A stretch of 10,629 bases of DNA from CAZDYI01 sp964509765 (GCA_964509765.1 CAZDYI010000026.1:1-10629); one strand, 5' to 3'. Shown: positions 1 to 6,454, numbered from the stretch's first letter. Numbers and translations: made by a program. Notes: a model not told the origin generated them from the sequence alone.

Positions 1-786
1 GAGTGCGCCGAGCTCCAGTACGTCTGGGACAAGGAGGTCGGCGACCACGACGCGGGCGAGACGAAAAAGATCAAGGAGCTTCTCGAGCGGGCAGGCAAGC
101 CGGTGTCGTGCCTGTCGCGCCACGTCTTCGCCGGCCTGACCGTCAGGAACAGGCCGGGCGGCGCCGAGCACGCCCGCCACATGGAGGCGCTCAAGAGGGT
201 GATGGACATGGCGCACGAGCTCGGCTCGCCGCTCGTGCGGATCATGACCCCGAAGAAGGAGCAGATACTCTGGGGGCGCAACGGCGCCGAGAAGTGGAAC
301 GTCGCGCACGGAGCATGGGACGCGCTCCTGCCCCTTGTCGAGCCGGCCGTCGAGCTCGCGCGCAGCGAGGGGCTTGCGCTCGCCGTCGAGACCGGCAACG
401 GGACGATGGTCAACTCGAACTTCACCGCCCGCAGGCTCATCGACGGCCTGGACGCGAAGGACGTGCTCAAGGTGCTCTGGGACCCGGCCAACAACTGCTG
501 GTGCCACGAGCTCGCGCACCCGGACGGCTACGAGGAGCTCCGCGGCGGCTACCTCGGCCACGTCCACATCAAGGACGTGCAGGTTGACACGCCGCGCGCG
601 ACGCTCGAGGTGAAAGAGCTCGGCAAGGGCCAGCTCGGCCCGCTGCTCGCGCCCATCGCTGACTCGCTGCGCGCCGACGGCTACTCCGGCGCCGTCTCGC
701 TCGAGAGCGTCTACCACCCGGGCGACGGCGACTTCGAGAGGGGGTTCCGCATGTGCGTCGGAAGGTTCAAGGAGGTGTTCGGCTGA
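1..786 (+). CDS. Sugar phosphate isomerase/epimerase (TIM barrel), 5' truncated
   Basis: The frame is open from the first base of the window, so the N-terminus lies outside; about 261 residues are visible. The protein looks like a xylose-isomerase-like TIM barrel of the AP-endonuclease-2 superfamily, a group of cytosolic, metal-dependent sugar or sugar-phosphate isomerases and epimerases. Visible strand-end motifs are VETGNG (carrying the likely metal or catalytic Glu), LWDPANN, GHVHIKD (metal-ligand His and the following acidic residue) and a late SLES (last metal-ligand Glu). They occur in the order and spacing usual for the family. An internal ATG at 181 is not the start, because barrel sequence continues upstream of it. 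The downstream dehydrogenase on the same strand suggests a shared sugar or sugar-acid pathway. The substrate cannot be told from sequence. Confidence 0.85.
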   Translation, partial: ECAELQYVWDKEVGDHDAGETKKIKELLERAGKPVSCLSRHVFAGLTVRNRPGGAEHARHMEALKRVMDMAHELGSPLVRIMTPKKEQILWGRNGAEKWNVAHGAWDALLPLVEPAVELARSEGLALAVETGNGTMVNSNFTARRLIDGLDAKDVLKVLWDPANNCWCHELAHPDGYEELRGGYLGHVHIKDVQVDTPRATLEVKELGKGQLGPLLAPIADSLRADGYSGAVSLESVYHPGDGDFERGFRMCVGRFKEVFG

Positions 787-836
787 TGCCCGAGGAGCGC
801 GCGCGGGCCGCGGCCGGGTCCGTGAAGGCCGGCTGA
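786..836 (+). CDS. Possible 16-codon micro-ORF overlapping the isomerase stop
   Basis: An ATG overlaps the isomerase TGA (TGATG) and opens a 16-residue frame, MPEERARAAAGSVKAG, closed by TGA. A perfect AAGGAGG Shine-Dalgarno string sits at 769-775, ten bases before this ATG. That arrangement would allow translational coupling. The peptide is too short for any homology judgement, and the codons are simply GC-rich, so it could be chance or the remnant of a lost gene. Confidence 0.15.
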   Translation: MPEERARAAAGSVKAG

Positions 837-840
837 AGTT

Positions 841-870
841 TGCCCGAAAGGTTGCGCAGCCTGTTCGGCA
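841..870 (+). promoter_or_regulatory. Imperfect hairpin just upstream of the dehydrogenase ribosome binding site
   Basis: TGCC(c)GAA pairs with TTCGGCA, with a one-base bulge. Inside it AGG pairs with CCT around a TGCGCA core. The hairpin ends exactly where the GGGAAGG ribosome binding site begins (871-877). There is no T tract, so it is not a standard terminator. It could be an attenuator-like or mRNA-stabilising element between the two plus-strand genes, or a chance fold in GC-rich DNA. No clear sigma-70 promoter was seen in the 787-882 gap. Confidence 0.25.
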
Positions 871-882
871 GGGAAGGATGAG

Positions 883-1782
883 ATGGCAATGAAACACGAC
901 ATTCTGGTGGTCGGCCTCGGCGACATGGGCCTGCCCATCGCCCTGAACCTGGTCAAGGGAGGGCACCGGGTCACAGGACTCGACCTGCGCGAGGAGCGCA
1001 TGAAGCTGCTCGCCGACGGCGGCGGCAAGCCGGCGACCGACCTGGCCTCGGCGGCCTCGGCGGCGGACACCGCCTTTTTGATGGTGATGAACGGCGACCA
1101 GGTCCGCGAGCTGGTCACGGGCGAGGGCGGCCTGCTCGCAAACATGAAGGAGGGGGCGTGCATAGTCGTCACCGCGACGGTCAAGCCGGGCGAGCTCGAC
1201 GCGATCGTCGGGCCGTGCGAGAGGGCGGGCGTCGGCCTGATCGACAGCCCGGTCAGCGGCGGCCGCGCGGGCGCCGAGGGCGGCAGCCTCACGCTTATGC
1301 TCTCGGGCGACCCCGCGGTCGTCGACAGCCGCATCGGCGCGCTCGAGTCGATCTCGGCGAAGGTCTTCCGGGTCGGCGACCGGCCGGGGCTCGGGACGCG
1401 CACAAAGGCCTCGCTGCAGGCCGCGATCGGCACAGTGTTCACCGCGGTGTTCGAGGGGCTCGCGCTGTCTGCGGCCGCCGGCGTCAAGGGCGAGGTGATG
1501 GCCGAGGTCCTCAGCAACAGCGCGATCGGCTCGCCGATGGTCGAGTACTGCTCGAGGATGATCGTCGACCGGAAGTTCACCGACACCGGCAGCCGCATGG
1601 CTACCATCCACAAGGACGTCGGCATCAGCCTCGACTTCGCCCGCGAGCTCGGCGTGCCCCTTCACGTGGCCTCGGCAGCCTTCCAGGTCTTCCAGGCTGC
1701 GATGACATCGTTTCCCGGCGAGGACAACTGGGCCGGGGTGAAGGTCTACGAGCGGGTCACGGGGGTGGAGGTCAGGAGGTGA
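883..1782 (+). CDS. NAD(P)-dependent oxidoreductase, 3-hydroxyisobutyrate dehydrogenase family
   Basis: A 299-residue beta-hydroxyacid dehydrogenase, the usual length for the family. It should oxidise a 3-hydroxy acid with NAD(P) in the cytosol. Seen in the sequence are an N-terminal Rossmann motif GLGDMG (residues 11-16), the substrate-loop signature DSPVSGG (121-127) followed by GAEGGSLTLMLSG, the catalytic Lys in GTRTKASLQ (K175), and a C-terminal helical domain with IHKDVGISL (KDVG from K254). The C-terminal half ends with GEDNWAGVKVYE, a common ending in this family. The usual K-x-x-N-N after the catalytic Lys is replaced by K-A-S-L-Q. This points away from classical MmsB and towards sugar-acid relatives such as threonate-type dehydrogenases, but that is inference. 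The start was chosen because GGGAAGG at 871-877 lies five bases before this ATG; a second ATG at 889 is too far from it. The gene lies 96 bases downstream of the isomerase on the same strand, which favours a joint role. Confidence 0.88.
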   Translation: MAMKHDILVVGLGDMGLPIALNLVKGGHRVTGLDLREERMKLLADGGGKPATDLASAASAADTAFLMVMNGDQVRELVTGEGGLLANMKEGACIVVTATVKPGELDAIVGPCERAGVGLIDSPVSGGRAGAEGGSLTLMLSGDPAVVDSRIGALESISAKVFRVGDRPGLGTRTKASLQAAIGTVFTAVFEGLALSAAAGVKGEVMAEVLSNSAIGSPMVEYCSRMIVDRKFTDTGSRMATIHKDVGISLDFARELGVPLHVASAAFQVFQAAMTSFPGEDNWAGVKVYERVTGVEVRR

Positions 1783-1799
1783 CGGTCACGGCCGGCGGC

Positions 1800-1821
1800 C
1801 GCGCAGGGCTTGCCTGCCGCG
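1800..1821. terminator. Possible bidirectional hairpin between convergent genes
   Basis: CGC-GCAGG and CCTGC-(c)-GCG form an eight-pair stem with one bulge and a five-base loop. It sits in the 61-base gap between the convergent dehydrogenase (plus) and HTH-protein (minus) stops. Position favours a transcription barrier for both units. No T tract follows on either strand, so intrinsic termination is not established. Confidence 0.3.
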
Positions 1822-1843
1822 ATCCCTTGAAGGCGCCCGGAAT

Positions 1844-3142
1844 TTAGTCGGAGTCGGGGCCATGCCCCGCGACGCCTTTCAGCCCGGCGGCTGCGTCGCT
1901 AAACCTGCCGGCCCGCAGCAGGTCCATCCTCGTCACGCCCTCGGAGGCGTCCGCAACGGCCATCAGCTCCGCCCTGGTCTGTTCACGGGTTCCACGCCAG
2001 ATGCGCTCCACCGCGCGGAGCGTTTCGTTGATTCTCTCCTTGTGCCTCGAAGAGGCTCGGGCGCCCTTGTGCCAGTTGTGGACCGTCCTTCTTGAGACTC
2101 CGAGCATGCTCCCGACCTGCTCCCAGGTCAGGCCGGTGCGGGAGCGGATCTCGCTGACGGCAGCGGCGGTCCCGGGCTTCCAGCTTTCCTTGCCCGGCTC
2201 GGCGCGCCCGGCGGATACCACCCTGACGGAGGACGGCAGGGGCCGCTCGGCGACCGGGTAGGTTGCGGGGACGTCGCCTCCCCTGAGTCCCGACAGCGAC
2301 ACCGTCCGGGCTTTCGTCGCACGGCCGCGGGCGGCCGCGCCGCACCGCCGCTTGTGCCAATCGGTAAACACCCTTCCGAGGGCCCGGTCGAGCGTGTCGC
2401 AAAGCTTCCCGGCCAGGGAAACCAGCTCCCCGGGGCGGAACGGCTCGACGCCCTCGGCGTGCACGTCAAGGTCCAGCTCCCACTCCGGCGACAAGCCGTC
2501 CCCCTCGAGTGCCCTAGCCTGGTCCTGGCCCAGCGTGCAGCAGACGTGGAAACCCTCCTCGGTCCTGAACGTGATGTCGGTGACCATGTGCATTCCGGGA
2601 CTCGCCGCGAGCAGGGGCCTTGCTCCGAGCCGCTTGTGCTGGCCGAGGAACGCCTCCCGGATTACCTTGTTGGCTGCGGCGGAGTCCATTCCCATGGCGT
2701 TCCTCAGCCCCACCCTGCTGTAGTGCGCCGGGTCGACATGCCTCTGCACCGCCGAGGTCACCTCGGCGAACCGCTCGAGGAACGACCCGCGGTCGCCGCT
2801 GCTGCCGGTCCTCAGCAGCACGGCGAGGCCGCTGAGCGCAACCTCCCAGCCTGAGCCGCCGCCTTCCTCGCGCAGGCGCCAGACCGGGTCGATCAGGACG
2901 TTCGCGGGGGGATCGCCGGTCCTGCTCCCTGCGGGGGCGCGCTCAATATCCGCATGCGGGTATCTTTCGCGCAGCGCGTTACTGAACTCCGCCGCGGAGT
3001 TGTCGCGCTCGATGTCCAGCTTCATCGGAAAGCAGACCTCGGCCACAACCGACTCGGTCGAAAACGGAGACCGACTCTGGCGGGCGGCCTTGGGCCCGGC
3101 ATCAACGGCCTTCGCTTTCTTCCGGTTCATGAAGGTCTTCAT
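1844..3142 (-). CDS. TIGR04255-like domain protein with C-terminal HTH (distal paralogue)
   Basis: A 432-residue protein of unknown function, third gene of a minus-strand operon. Residues about 29-265 resemble the sporadically distributed TIGR04255 family. They include VVAEVCFP with LDI near the start, ERYPHAD, a Trp-rich strand (VWRLRE...GWEVALS), an F-x-x-R-F helix, HYSRVGLRN (family-like R-x-G-L-R) and a WELDLDVHAEG strand. After a variable linker, residues about 326-372 form a helix-turn-helix: LTWEQVGSMLGVSRRTVHNW. A tail with MDLLRAGRFSDA follows, reminiscent of the DLLxxGR segment in Xre-type antitoxins. The HTH-to-tail region is roughly 60% identical to the protein at 4063-5478 by hand alignment. 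The start is uncertain: no good ribosome binding site precedes this ATG, and an in-frame ATG lies five codons further in. It begins 20 bases after the SQDCD gene ends. The probable role is DNA-binding regulator or antitoxin-like partner (inference). Confidence 0.75.
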   Translation of the reverse strand: MKTFMNRKKAKAVDAGPKAARQSRSPFSTESVVAEVCFPMKLDIERDNSAAEFSNALRERYPHADIERAPAGSRTGDPPANVLIDPVWRLREEGGGSGWEVALSGLAVLLRTGSSGDRGSFLERFAEVTSAVQRHVDPAHYSRVGLRNAMGMDSAAANKVIREAFLGQHKRLGARPLLAASPGMHMVTDITFRTEEGFHVCCTLGQDQARALEGDGLSPEWELDLDVHAEGVEPFRPGELVSLAGKLCDTLDRALGRVFTDWHKRRCGAAARGRATKARTVSLSGLRGGDVPATYPVAERPLPSSVRVVSAGRAEPGKESWKPGTAAAVSEIRSRTGLTWEQVGSMLGVSRRTVHNWHKGARASSRHKERINETLRAVERIWRGTREQTRAELMAVADASEGVTRMDLLRAGRFSDAAAGLKGVAGHGPDSD

Positions 3143-3162
3143 GTGCTAGGCGACAGCAACCG

Positions 3163-4044
3163 TCAGGCCTTCTTCGGAACCGACAGGTATTCGAGGTCCA
3201 GCTCCTCGGCTTCGAGGTACCTCTCGGCCGAGAGTTCACTCAGCAGGAACGCATCGTGCCCGCCGCGCTCGAAGGGCCCCGTCCAGTCGAACCTGGCCAG
3301 CCACTCCTCCATGAACCTGGCCCACTCCTCTTCGTGCCCTTCAGGATTCCCTTTGACGACGAACAGCCAGGTAAGAACGGCCTCCTGGTCTTCCCAGGAA
3401 GGAGCCGCCTTGACCCTGACCTCCCTCAGCGCACGAAGGTGGGCGCCCTCGGCTGTCAGCCTGTTGTGCTTCCTCTTGAGGCGGTCGACCATTGCATGCG
3501 ACACGGCCTGGAAGCTGTCGGGGAACCCGAACCTCGTGAACTTCTTGCCCACTGCCTTGGCGAAGGCCCTGCGTTCATAGGGGTAGTTGCATCCGTTCCT
3601 ATGGGTCCACCTTGCTGCAAGGCCCTTCTCCACCAAGGTTGACCTGAGCAGGTCAACCACGAAACCCTCTTTCGCGAGCTCCGGCAAGTAGGCGCGGACC
3701 GGGCTCTTGAGGCACCTAGCCTCTTTGATCTGACTATCGTCAGCAGGCATCACCGGCGCCATCTCGACGCAGGGCTTGTCGCGGCAGCTCCGGACGATGT
3801 CGCAGTCCTGGCTCAGCATCGCCAGGCCGGGCACGGACTCGCGAACCACTGCCGGCTCATGTCCGACTCCAGAACCATATTGGATCCCCGTCTCCTCGGC
3901 CAGTCGCTCCGACGCCTCGCTGTGCGGCCGCGACAGGTCGGCAAGGTGAACGAGCTCCAGCCCATCTTCCAGAGTGAAATCTCCCTGGCGCCAGACGCTC
4001 ATGGCGTCGTCGATGGCCAGTTCGTCTGCTTCACTGATCCGCAT
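3163..4044 (-). CDS. Uncharacterised SQDCD-motif protein, middle gene of the operon
   Basis: A 293-residue soluble protein with no signal peptide or membrane segment. I do not recognise a named domain. Distinct features are WRQGDF near the N-terminus (residues 18-23), a hydrophobic strand leading into LAMLSQDCDIVRSC (75-88) followed by VEMAP, then AYLPELAKEG-VVDL (119-132), a basic stretch ERRAFAKAVGKKFTRFGFPD (157-176), and a Glu/Trp-rich C-terminal third. The SQDCD patch, with its Cys and two Asp residues after a beta-strand, looks like an active or metal site, but this is inference. From memory, similar SQxCD proteins occur next to TIGR04255 genes, which would fit this position; I could not check it. 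The start has a good GAAGGG six bases upstream. Spacing to its neighbours is 18 and 20 bases, so it is almost certainly co-transcribed with both HTH paralogues. It could be the effector of the group. Confidence 0.75.
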   Translation of the reverse strand: MRISEADELAIDDAMSVWRQGDFTLEDGLELVHLADLSRPHSEASERLAEETGIQYGSGVGHEPAVVRESVPGLAMLSQDCDIVRSCRDKPCVEMAPVMPADDSQIKEARCLKSPVRAYLPELAKEGFVVDLLRSTLVEKGLAARWTHRNGCNYPYERRAFAKAVGKKFTRFGFPDSFQAVSHAMVDRLKRKHNRLTAEGAHLRALREVRVKAAPSWEDQEAVLTWLFVVKGNPEGHEEEWARFMEEWLARFDWTGPFERGGHDAFLLSELSAERYLEAEELDLEYLSVPKKA

Positions 4045-4062
4045 CGCTTGCCCTTCGGTCTG

Positions 4063-5478
4063 CTACTTCAGCGGCTTGAGCAAGAAACCCCCGACCTTGC
4101 TTGCCTTGGCGGACTTGACTTCCGCCTTGCGGAAACGCTCCTCACCGTCCTCGCCGCCGATCTGGTAGACGAAAACACCTCCTCCTCCCGGTCCGAGCGG
4201 GCGGAAGGGGTCGGGCAAGTATTTGACCAGCGGTTCCAGCCCCGCAGTTGCGTCGATGTAGCGGCCGGCCCGGAGCAGGTCCGCCCTCGTCAGGCCCTCG
4301 GAAGGGTCCGCCACGGAAAGCAGCTCCTTCCGAGTCTCCTCTATCGATTTGCGCCAGATGTGGAACAACGCCCTTAGAACGGCAGAGATCTTCCGCTTGT
4401 TCTTTCTGGAGACGCGGGCGCCCTGGTGCCAGTTGTAAACGGTCCTCCTGGAAACCCCGAAGACATGACCCATCTGTTCCCAGGTCAGTCCGGAGTAATA
4501 CTTGATGTTCCGGACGTAAGGGGTGGTATAGGGTTTTTCATACCATTCATACCAGGTCATCCGGGCAGGATTGCCGTCTTTCTCCTTGACAGGGTCCGCG
4601 GCCCTCTGCAGGTCTATCCGGTAGACGGCTTCGCCAACCTCGCCGCCGGGCCCGTCGCGCCCCTTGGCCTTCCGCTCCCTGCCGTGCCGCCCGGTCACCA
4701 TCCTGCCCAGCACCTTGTCCAGGGCGTCGCCCAGCCTGCCTGCTGCCCTGACGATTTCCCTGGACTCGTACGGCTCGATGCCCTCTGTGTGCAGGTCGAG
4801 GTCGAGCACCAGTTCCGGCGGCGCGTCGCTCGCGTCGCCTGCGCTTTCCATGCCGTTGCTTCCCGGCGGGCCCCACCTGCAGCTTACGAGGCTGCCGCCG
4901 TCGGTCCTGAACCGCACCTCGGTGACCGCGCGCCCGCCGGGGACTGCCGAGAGCGGGTGCCTGCCGCCGAACTGGTTGCTCGGGTCGAGGAACTCCTTTC
5001 GGACCACCTTCTCCGCGCCCTCGGCCGGCACCTCCATGACGAGCCTAAGCCCCTCCCGGCTGAAGTGCGCGGGACCGAAAAGCTTCTGGACCGCCGAGAC
5101 CACCTCGGCGAGGCGCTCGAAGAACGTGGACCTGTCGCCGTTGTCGCCGCACTTCAGCGAGACGAACATGCTGCCGAGGGTGACCTCCCAGTCCGAGTCC
5201 CCGTCCCGGTCGCGCAGGCGCAAGACCGGCCCGCCCGGGCCGTCCGCCGGAGCGTCGCCTGTTTTCTTTCCCGCCTGCGCGTGCCTCACCTCAGCATGGG
5301 GGTACCTCGCGCGCAGCACGGCCCTGAACTCCTCGGCCGCGTTGCCGCGCCCGATGTCCAGCCCCTTCGGGAAGCAGACCTCGGCCACGACGGCCTCGGT
5401 CGCGGCAGGGGGCTTTCCCATTCTCGCCGGCTTGACCTCAGTCCCGGTTTTTTTCCTGTGCTTCACTTCAGCGGCCAT
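4063..5478 (-). CDS. TIGR04255-like domain protein with HTH and extended C-terminus (promoter-proximal paralogue)
   Basis: A 471-residue paralogue of the protein at 1844-3142 and first gene of the operon. Its N-terminal lysine-rich lead is followed by VVAEVCFP (residues 30-37), RARYPHAE, WEVTLG, F-x-x-R-L, HFSREGLRL and LVLDLDLHTEG (223-233), the same TIGR04255-like order as its paralogue. The HTH covers about 319-365, with LTWEQMGHVFGVSRRTVYNW. The tail RADLLRAGRYIDATAGL matches its paralogue closely. Two parts are unique. One is an aromatic-rich segment just before the HTH (residues 309-328: six Tyr and two Trp). The other is a 55-residue C-terminal extension rich in Gly and Lys. No Shine-Dalgarno precedes the ATG; instead a TATAAT box ends eight bases before it, suggesting leaderless translation. 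A DNA-binding autorepressor of its own operon is the simplest reading (inference). Confidence 0.78.
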   Translation of the reverse strand: MAAEVKHRKKTGTEVKPARMGKPPAATEAVVAEVCFPKGLDIGRGNAAEEFRAVLRARYPHAEVRHAQAGKKTGDAPADGPGGPVLRLRDRDGDSDWEVTLGSMFVSLKCGDNGDRSTFFERLAEVVSAVQKLFGPAHFSREGLRLVMEVPAEGAEKVVRKEFLDPSNQFGGRHPLSAVPGGRAVTEVRFRTDGGSLVSCRWGPPGSNGMESAGDASDAPPELVLDLDLHTEGIEPYESREIVRAAGRLGDALDKVLGRMVTGRHGRERKAKGRDGPGGEVGEAVYRIDLQRAADPVKEKDGNPARMTWYEWYEKPYTTPYVRNIKYYSGLTWEQMGHVFGVSRRTVYNWHQGARVSRKNKRKISAVLRALFHIWRKSIEETRKELLSVADPSEGLTRADLLRAGRYIDATAGLEPLVKYLPDPFRPLGPGGGGVFVYQIGGEDGEERFRKAEVKSAKASKVGGFLLKPLK

Positions 5479-5479
5479 G

Positions 5480-5541
5480 ATTGTGAATTATACACGTGAA
5501 TTACTTGAATATCACATGTGTCGAGAATTCACATTGTGAAT
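5480..5541. repeat. Repeated TTGTGAAT motifs and palindromes, likely operator array
   Basis: The nine-mer ATTGTGAAT occurs at 5480-5488 and again at 5533-5541, starts 53 bases apart, close to five helical turns. A related ACGTGAAT is at 5494-5501. The second nine-mer is the right half of a 15-base palindrome, ATTCACA-T-TGTGAAT (5527-5541). A perfect CACATGTG palindrome lies at 5513-5520. The 67 bases from 5479 to 5545 hold only 22 G or C, against a very GC-rich background. The array covers the predicted promoter of the HTH operon, which fits autoregulation by the HTH proteins, though binding is inferred. Confidence 0.5.
5487..5492 (-). promoter_or_regulatory. Consensus -10 box (TATAAT) of the HTH/SQDCD operon
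   Basis: Read on the minus strand, the box is a perfect TATAAT preceded directly by GTG. Its last base is eight bases before the ATG at 5478, so transcription would start one to three bases before the codon. No convincing -35 hexamer sits at 16-18 bases; GTGATA is the nearest and poor. The downstream ATTGTGAAT copy overlaps the box and start site, an ideal place for a repressor. Confidence 0.5.
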
Positions 5542-5588
5542 CACAGCCTGTGTCGCAGTCATGCCTGAGCTGGTTCTTTCCGGGCAGG

Positions 5589-5960
5589 TCAGGAATCTTT
5601 GAGCCTCGGCGTGCTTACTTCCTCTTCGACATTGTCTTCCGGAACTGCCTTGCCGGAATCGCTTCCCTCGATCGTGAACTCGACCGGATCGGCGTAGTGC
5701 ATCCAGCAGCCCAGGCAGTACTCGTAACACCTCGGGTATACCGTTCCGCAGCCCCGGCACACCTGATGATCATCCGAAATCCCCAGGCGCTTGAGCAGCA
5801 GCCAGGCGACCAGCGGAGTCAGAATCATGGAGAGGTTGAACCACAGGCCCTCGCGCCTGCCCAATCGCAGCGCGCGATGGGACACAATCAAGGACAGCGC
5901 CACCCAGACAGCAAGAAACGCGGCGGGAATCTGGATGTCTGAAGCCTGGATCTCCTGCAT
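5589..5960 (-). CDS. Small two-TM membrane protein with C-terminal zinc ribbon (third of tandem set)
   Basis: A 123-residue protein with predicted membrane helices at about 12-28 and 39-57, the second being LSMILTPLVAWLLLKRLG. A zinc ribbon follows: CRGCG (C68, C71) and CLGC (C82, C85), with an extra Cys at 78. An acidic tail closes the protein. The short loop between the helices is basic (HRALRLGRR), which predicts both ends and the loop by the positive-inside rule only loosely. It is related to the two genes upstream on the same strand by the shared TP-(L/V)-x-x-x-x-L-(L/R)-(K/R) helix and ribbon. CGGGAG seven bases before the ATG supports the start. The function is unknown; the ribbon could bind protein or nucleic acid at the membrane. 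Confidence 0.7.
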   Translation of the reverse strand: MQEIQASDIQIPAAFLAVWVALSLIVSHRALRLGRREGLWFNLSMILTPLVAWLLLKRLGISDDHQVCRGCGTVYPRCYEYCLGCWMHYADPVEFTIEGSDSGKAVPEDNVEEEVSTPRLKDS

Positions 5961-5991
5961 GACTCGACTCCCGGACCCTTTCGTCGGGCGC

Positions 5992-6378
5992 CTAGCGCTG
6001 TGCGCAGGTCAGCGCCCGGCCTGTTGGCGAGCCTTCTGTCACCTCGATCTCGACGTCGGGATGCAGGGGCGCGCGGCACGCTTCGCAGAATCCGGTCGCC
6101 GCGCTGTCAGGCATGTTGACACTGCCGCACAGAGGGCAGGCGGCGGCCTCGGGGTGCATCCCTGACCTGCGCAGCAGCATTCCGCCGATCAGCGGCGTGA
6201 GCAGCAGCGAGATGCCGAGCCAGGGCAGGCATTTCCTGCCGTGGTCAACCCTGGCGTAGATCGACACGAACAGGGCCCAGATTACGTAAGGGACGAACAC
6301 GCCCGCGTAGACGGCGGCGATCAGCAGGATCGTTCCGTGCTGCTCAAGGTAGGCGTCGAAGAACTCTGACAGAGTCAC
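5992..6378 (-). CDS. Small two-TM membrane protein with C-terminal zinc ribbon (second of tandem set)
   Basis: A 128-residue protein starting at GTG. Helix one is at about 15-41 and helix two at 51-69 (LGISLLLTPLIGGMLLRRSG). A complete ribbon follows, with C81, C84, C98 and C101 (CPLCG and CEAC). Most residues between the helices are polar and basic (ARVDHGRK). No Shine-Dalgarno is evident before the GTG, so the start is provisional, but a later start would cut into the first helix. It is 31 bases from the downstream relative and 130 bases from the upstream one; the latter gap holds a hairpin. The function is unknown, and paralogy with its neighbours is clear from layout and the LTPL helix. 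Confidence 0.68.
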   Translation of the reverse strand: MTLSEFFDAYLEQHGTILLIAAVYAGVFVPYVIWALFVSIYARVDHGRKCLPWLGISLLLTPLIGGMLLRRSGMHPEAAACPLCGSVNMPDSAATGFCEACRAPLHPDVEIEVTEGSPTGRALTCAQR

Positions 6379-6412
6379 TTGGTCTGGAACAAGGCTTTAT
6401 TGCGGCGCGATC

Positions 6413-6454
6413 GCTTGCGTTGCAGCTGTGCTGCCCCGCGCGGCTACGCAAAGC
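6413..6454. promoter_or_regulatory. Nested hairpin in the 130-base gap between membrane-protein genes
   Basis: Outer arms GCTTGCGT (6413-6420) and ACGCAAAGC (6446-6454) pair with one bulged A. Inside, GCAGC-TGT-GCTGC (6422-6434) is a perfect five-pair hairpin. On the minus strand a weak TATACT at 6457-6462 lies just upstream, so the fold would occupy the leader of the gene starting at 6378. No good -35 element was found. It could be a leader control element, a partial terminator or a processing site. Confidence 0.3.

Noticed and set aside
711..1625. Long minus-strand open frame opposite the dehydrogenase
   Set aside because: Its product is Ser/Pro/Thr-rich with no motif, whereas the plus strand encodes a complete dehydrogenase. 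It is a by-product of GC-rich codon use.
1844..5478. Classical two-gene toxin-antitoxin module
   Set aside because: The proteins are much larger than typical pairs, no known toxin domain is visible, and there are three genes. The idea is kept only as a hypothesis.
4426..5499. 357-codon plus-strand open frame opposite the promoter-proximal HTH gene
   Set aside because: The composition is Arg/Pro/Val-rich without domains. The minus strand carries a protein with a clear paralogue and HTH.
5479..5545. CRISPR-like or iteron origin repeats
   Set aside because: Copies are short, few and irregularly spaced, lie right at a promoter, and have no replication or Cas gene beside them. Operator sites fit better.
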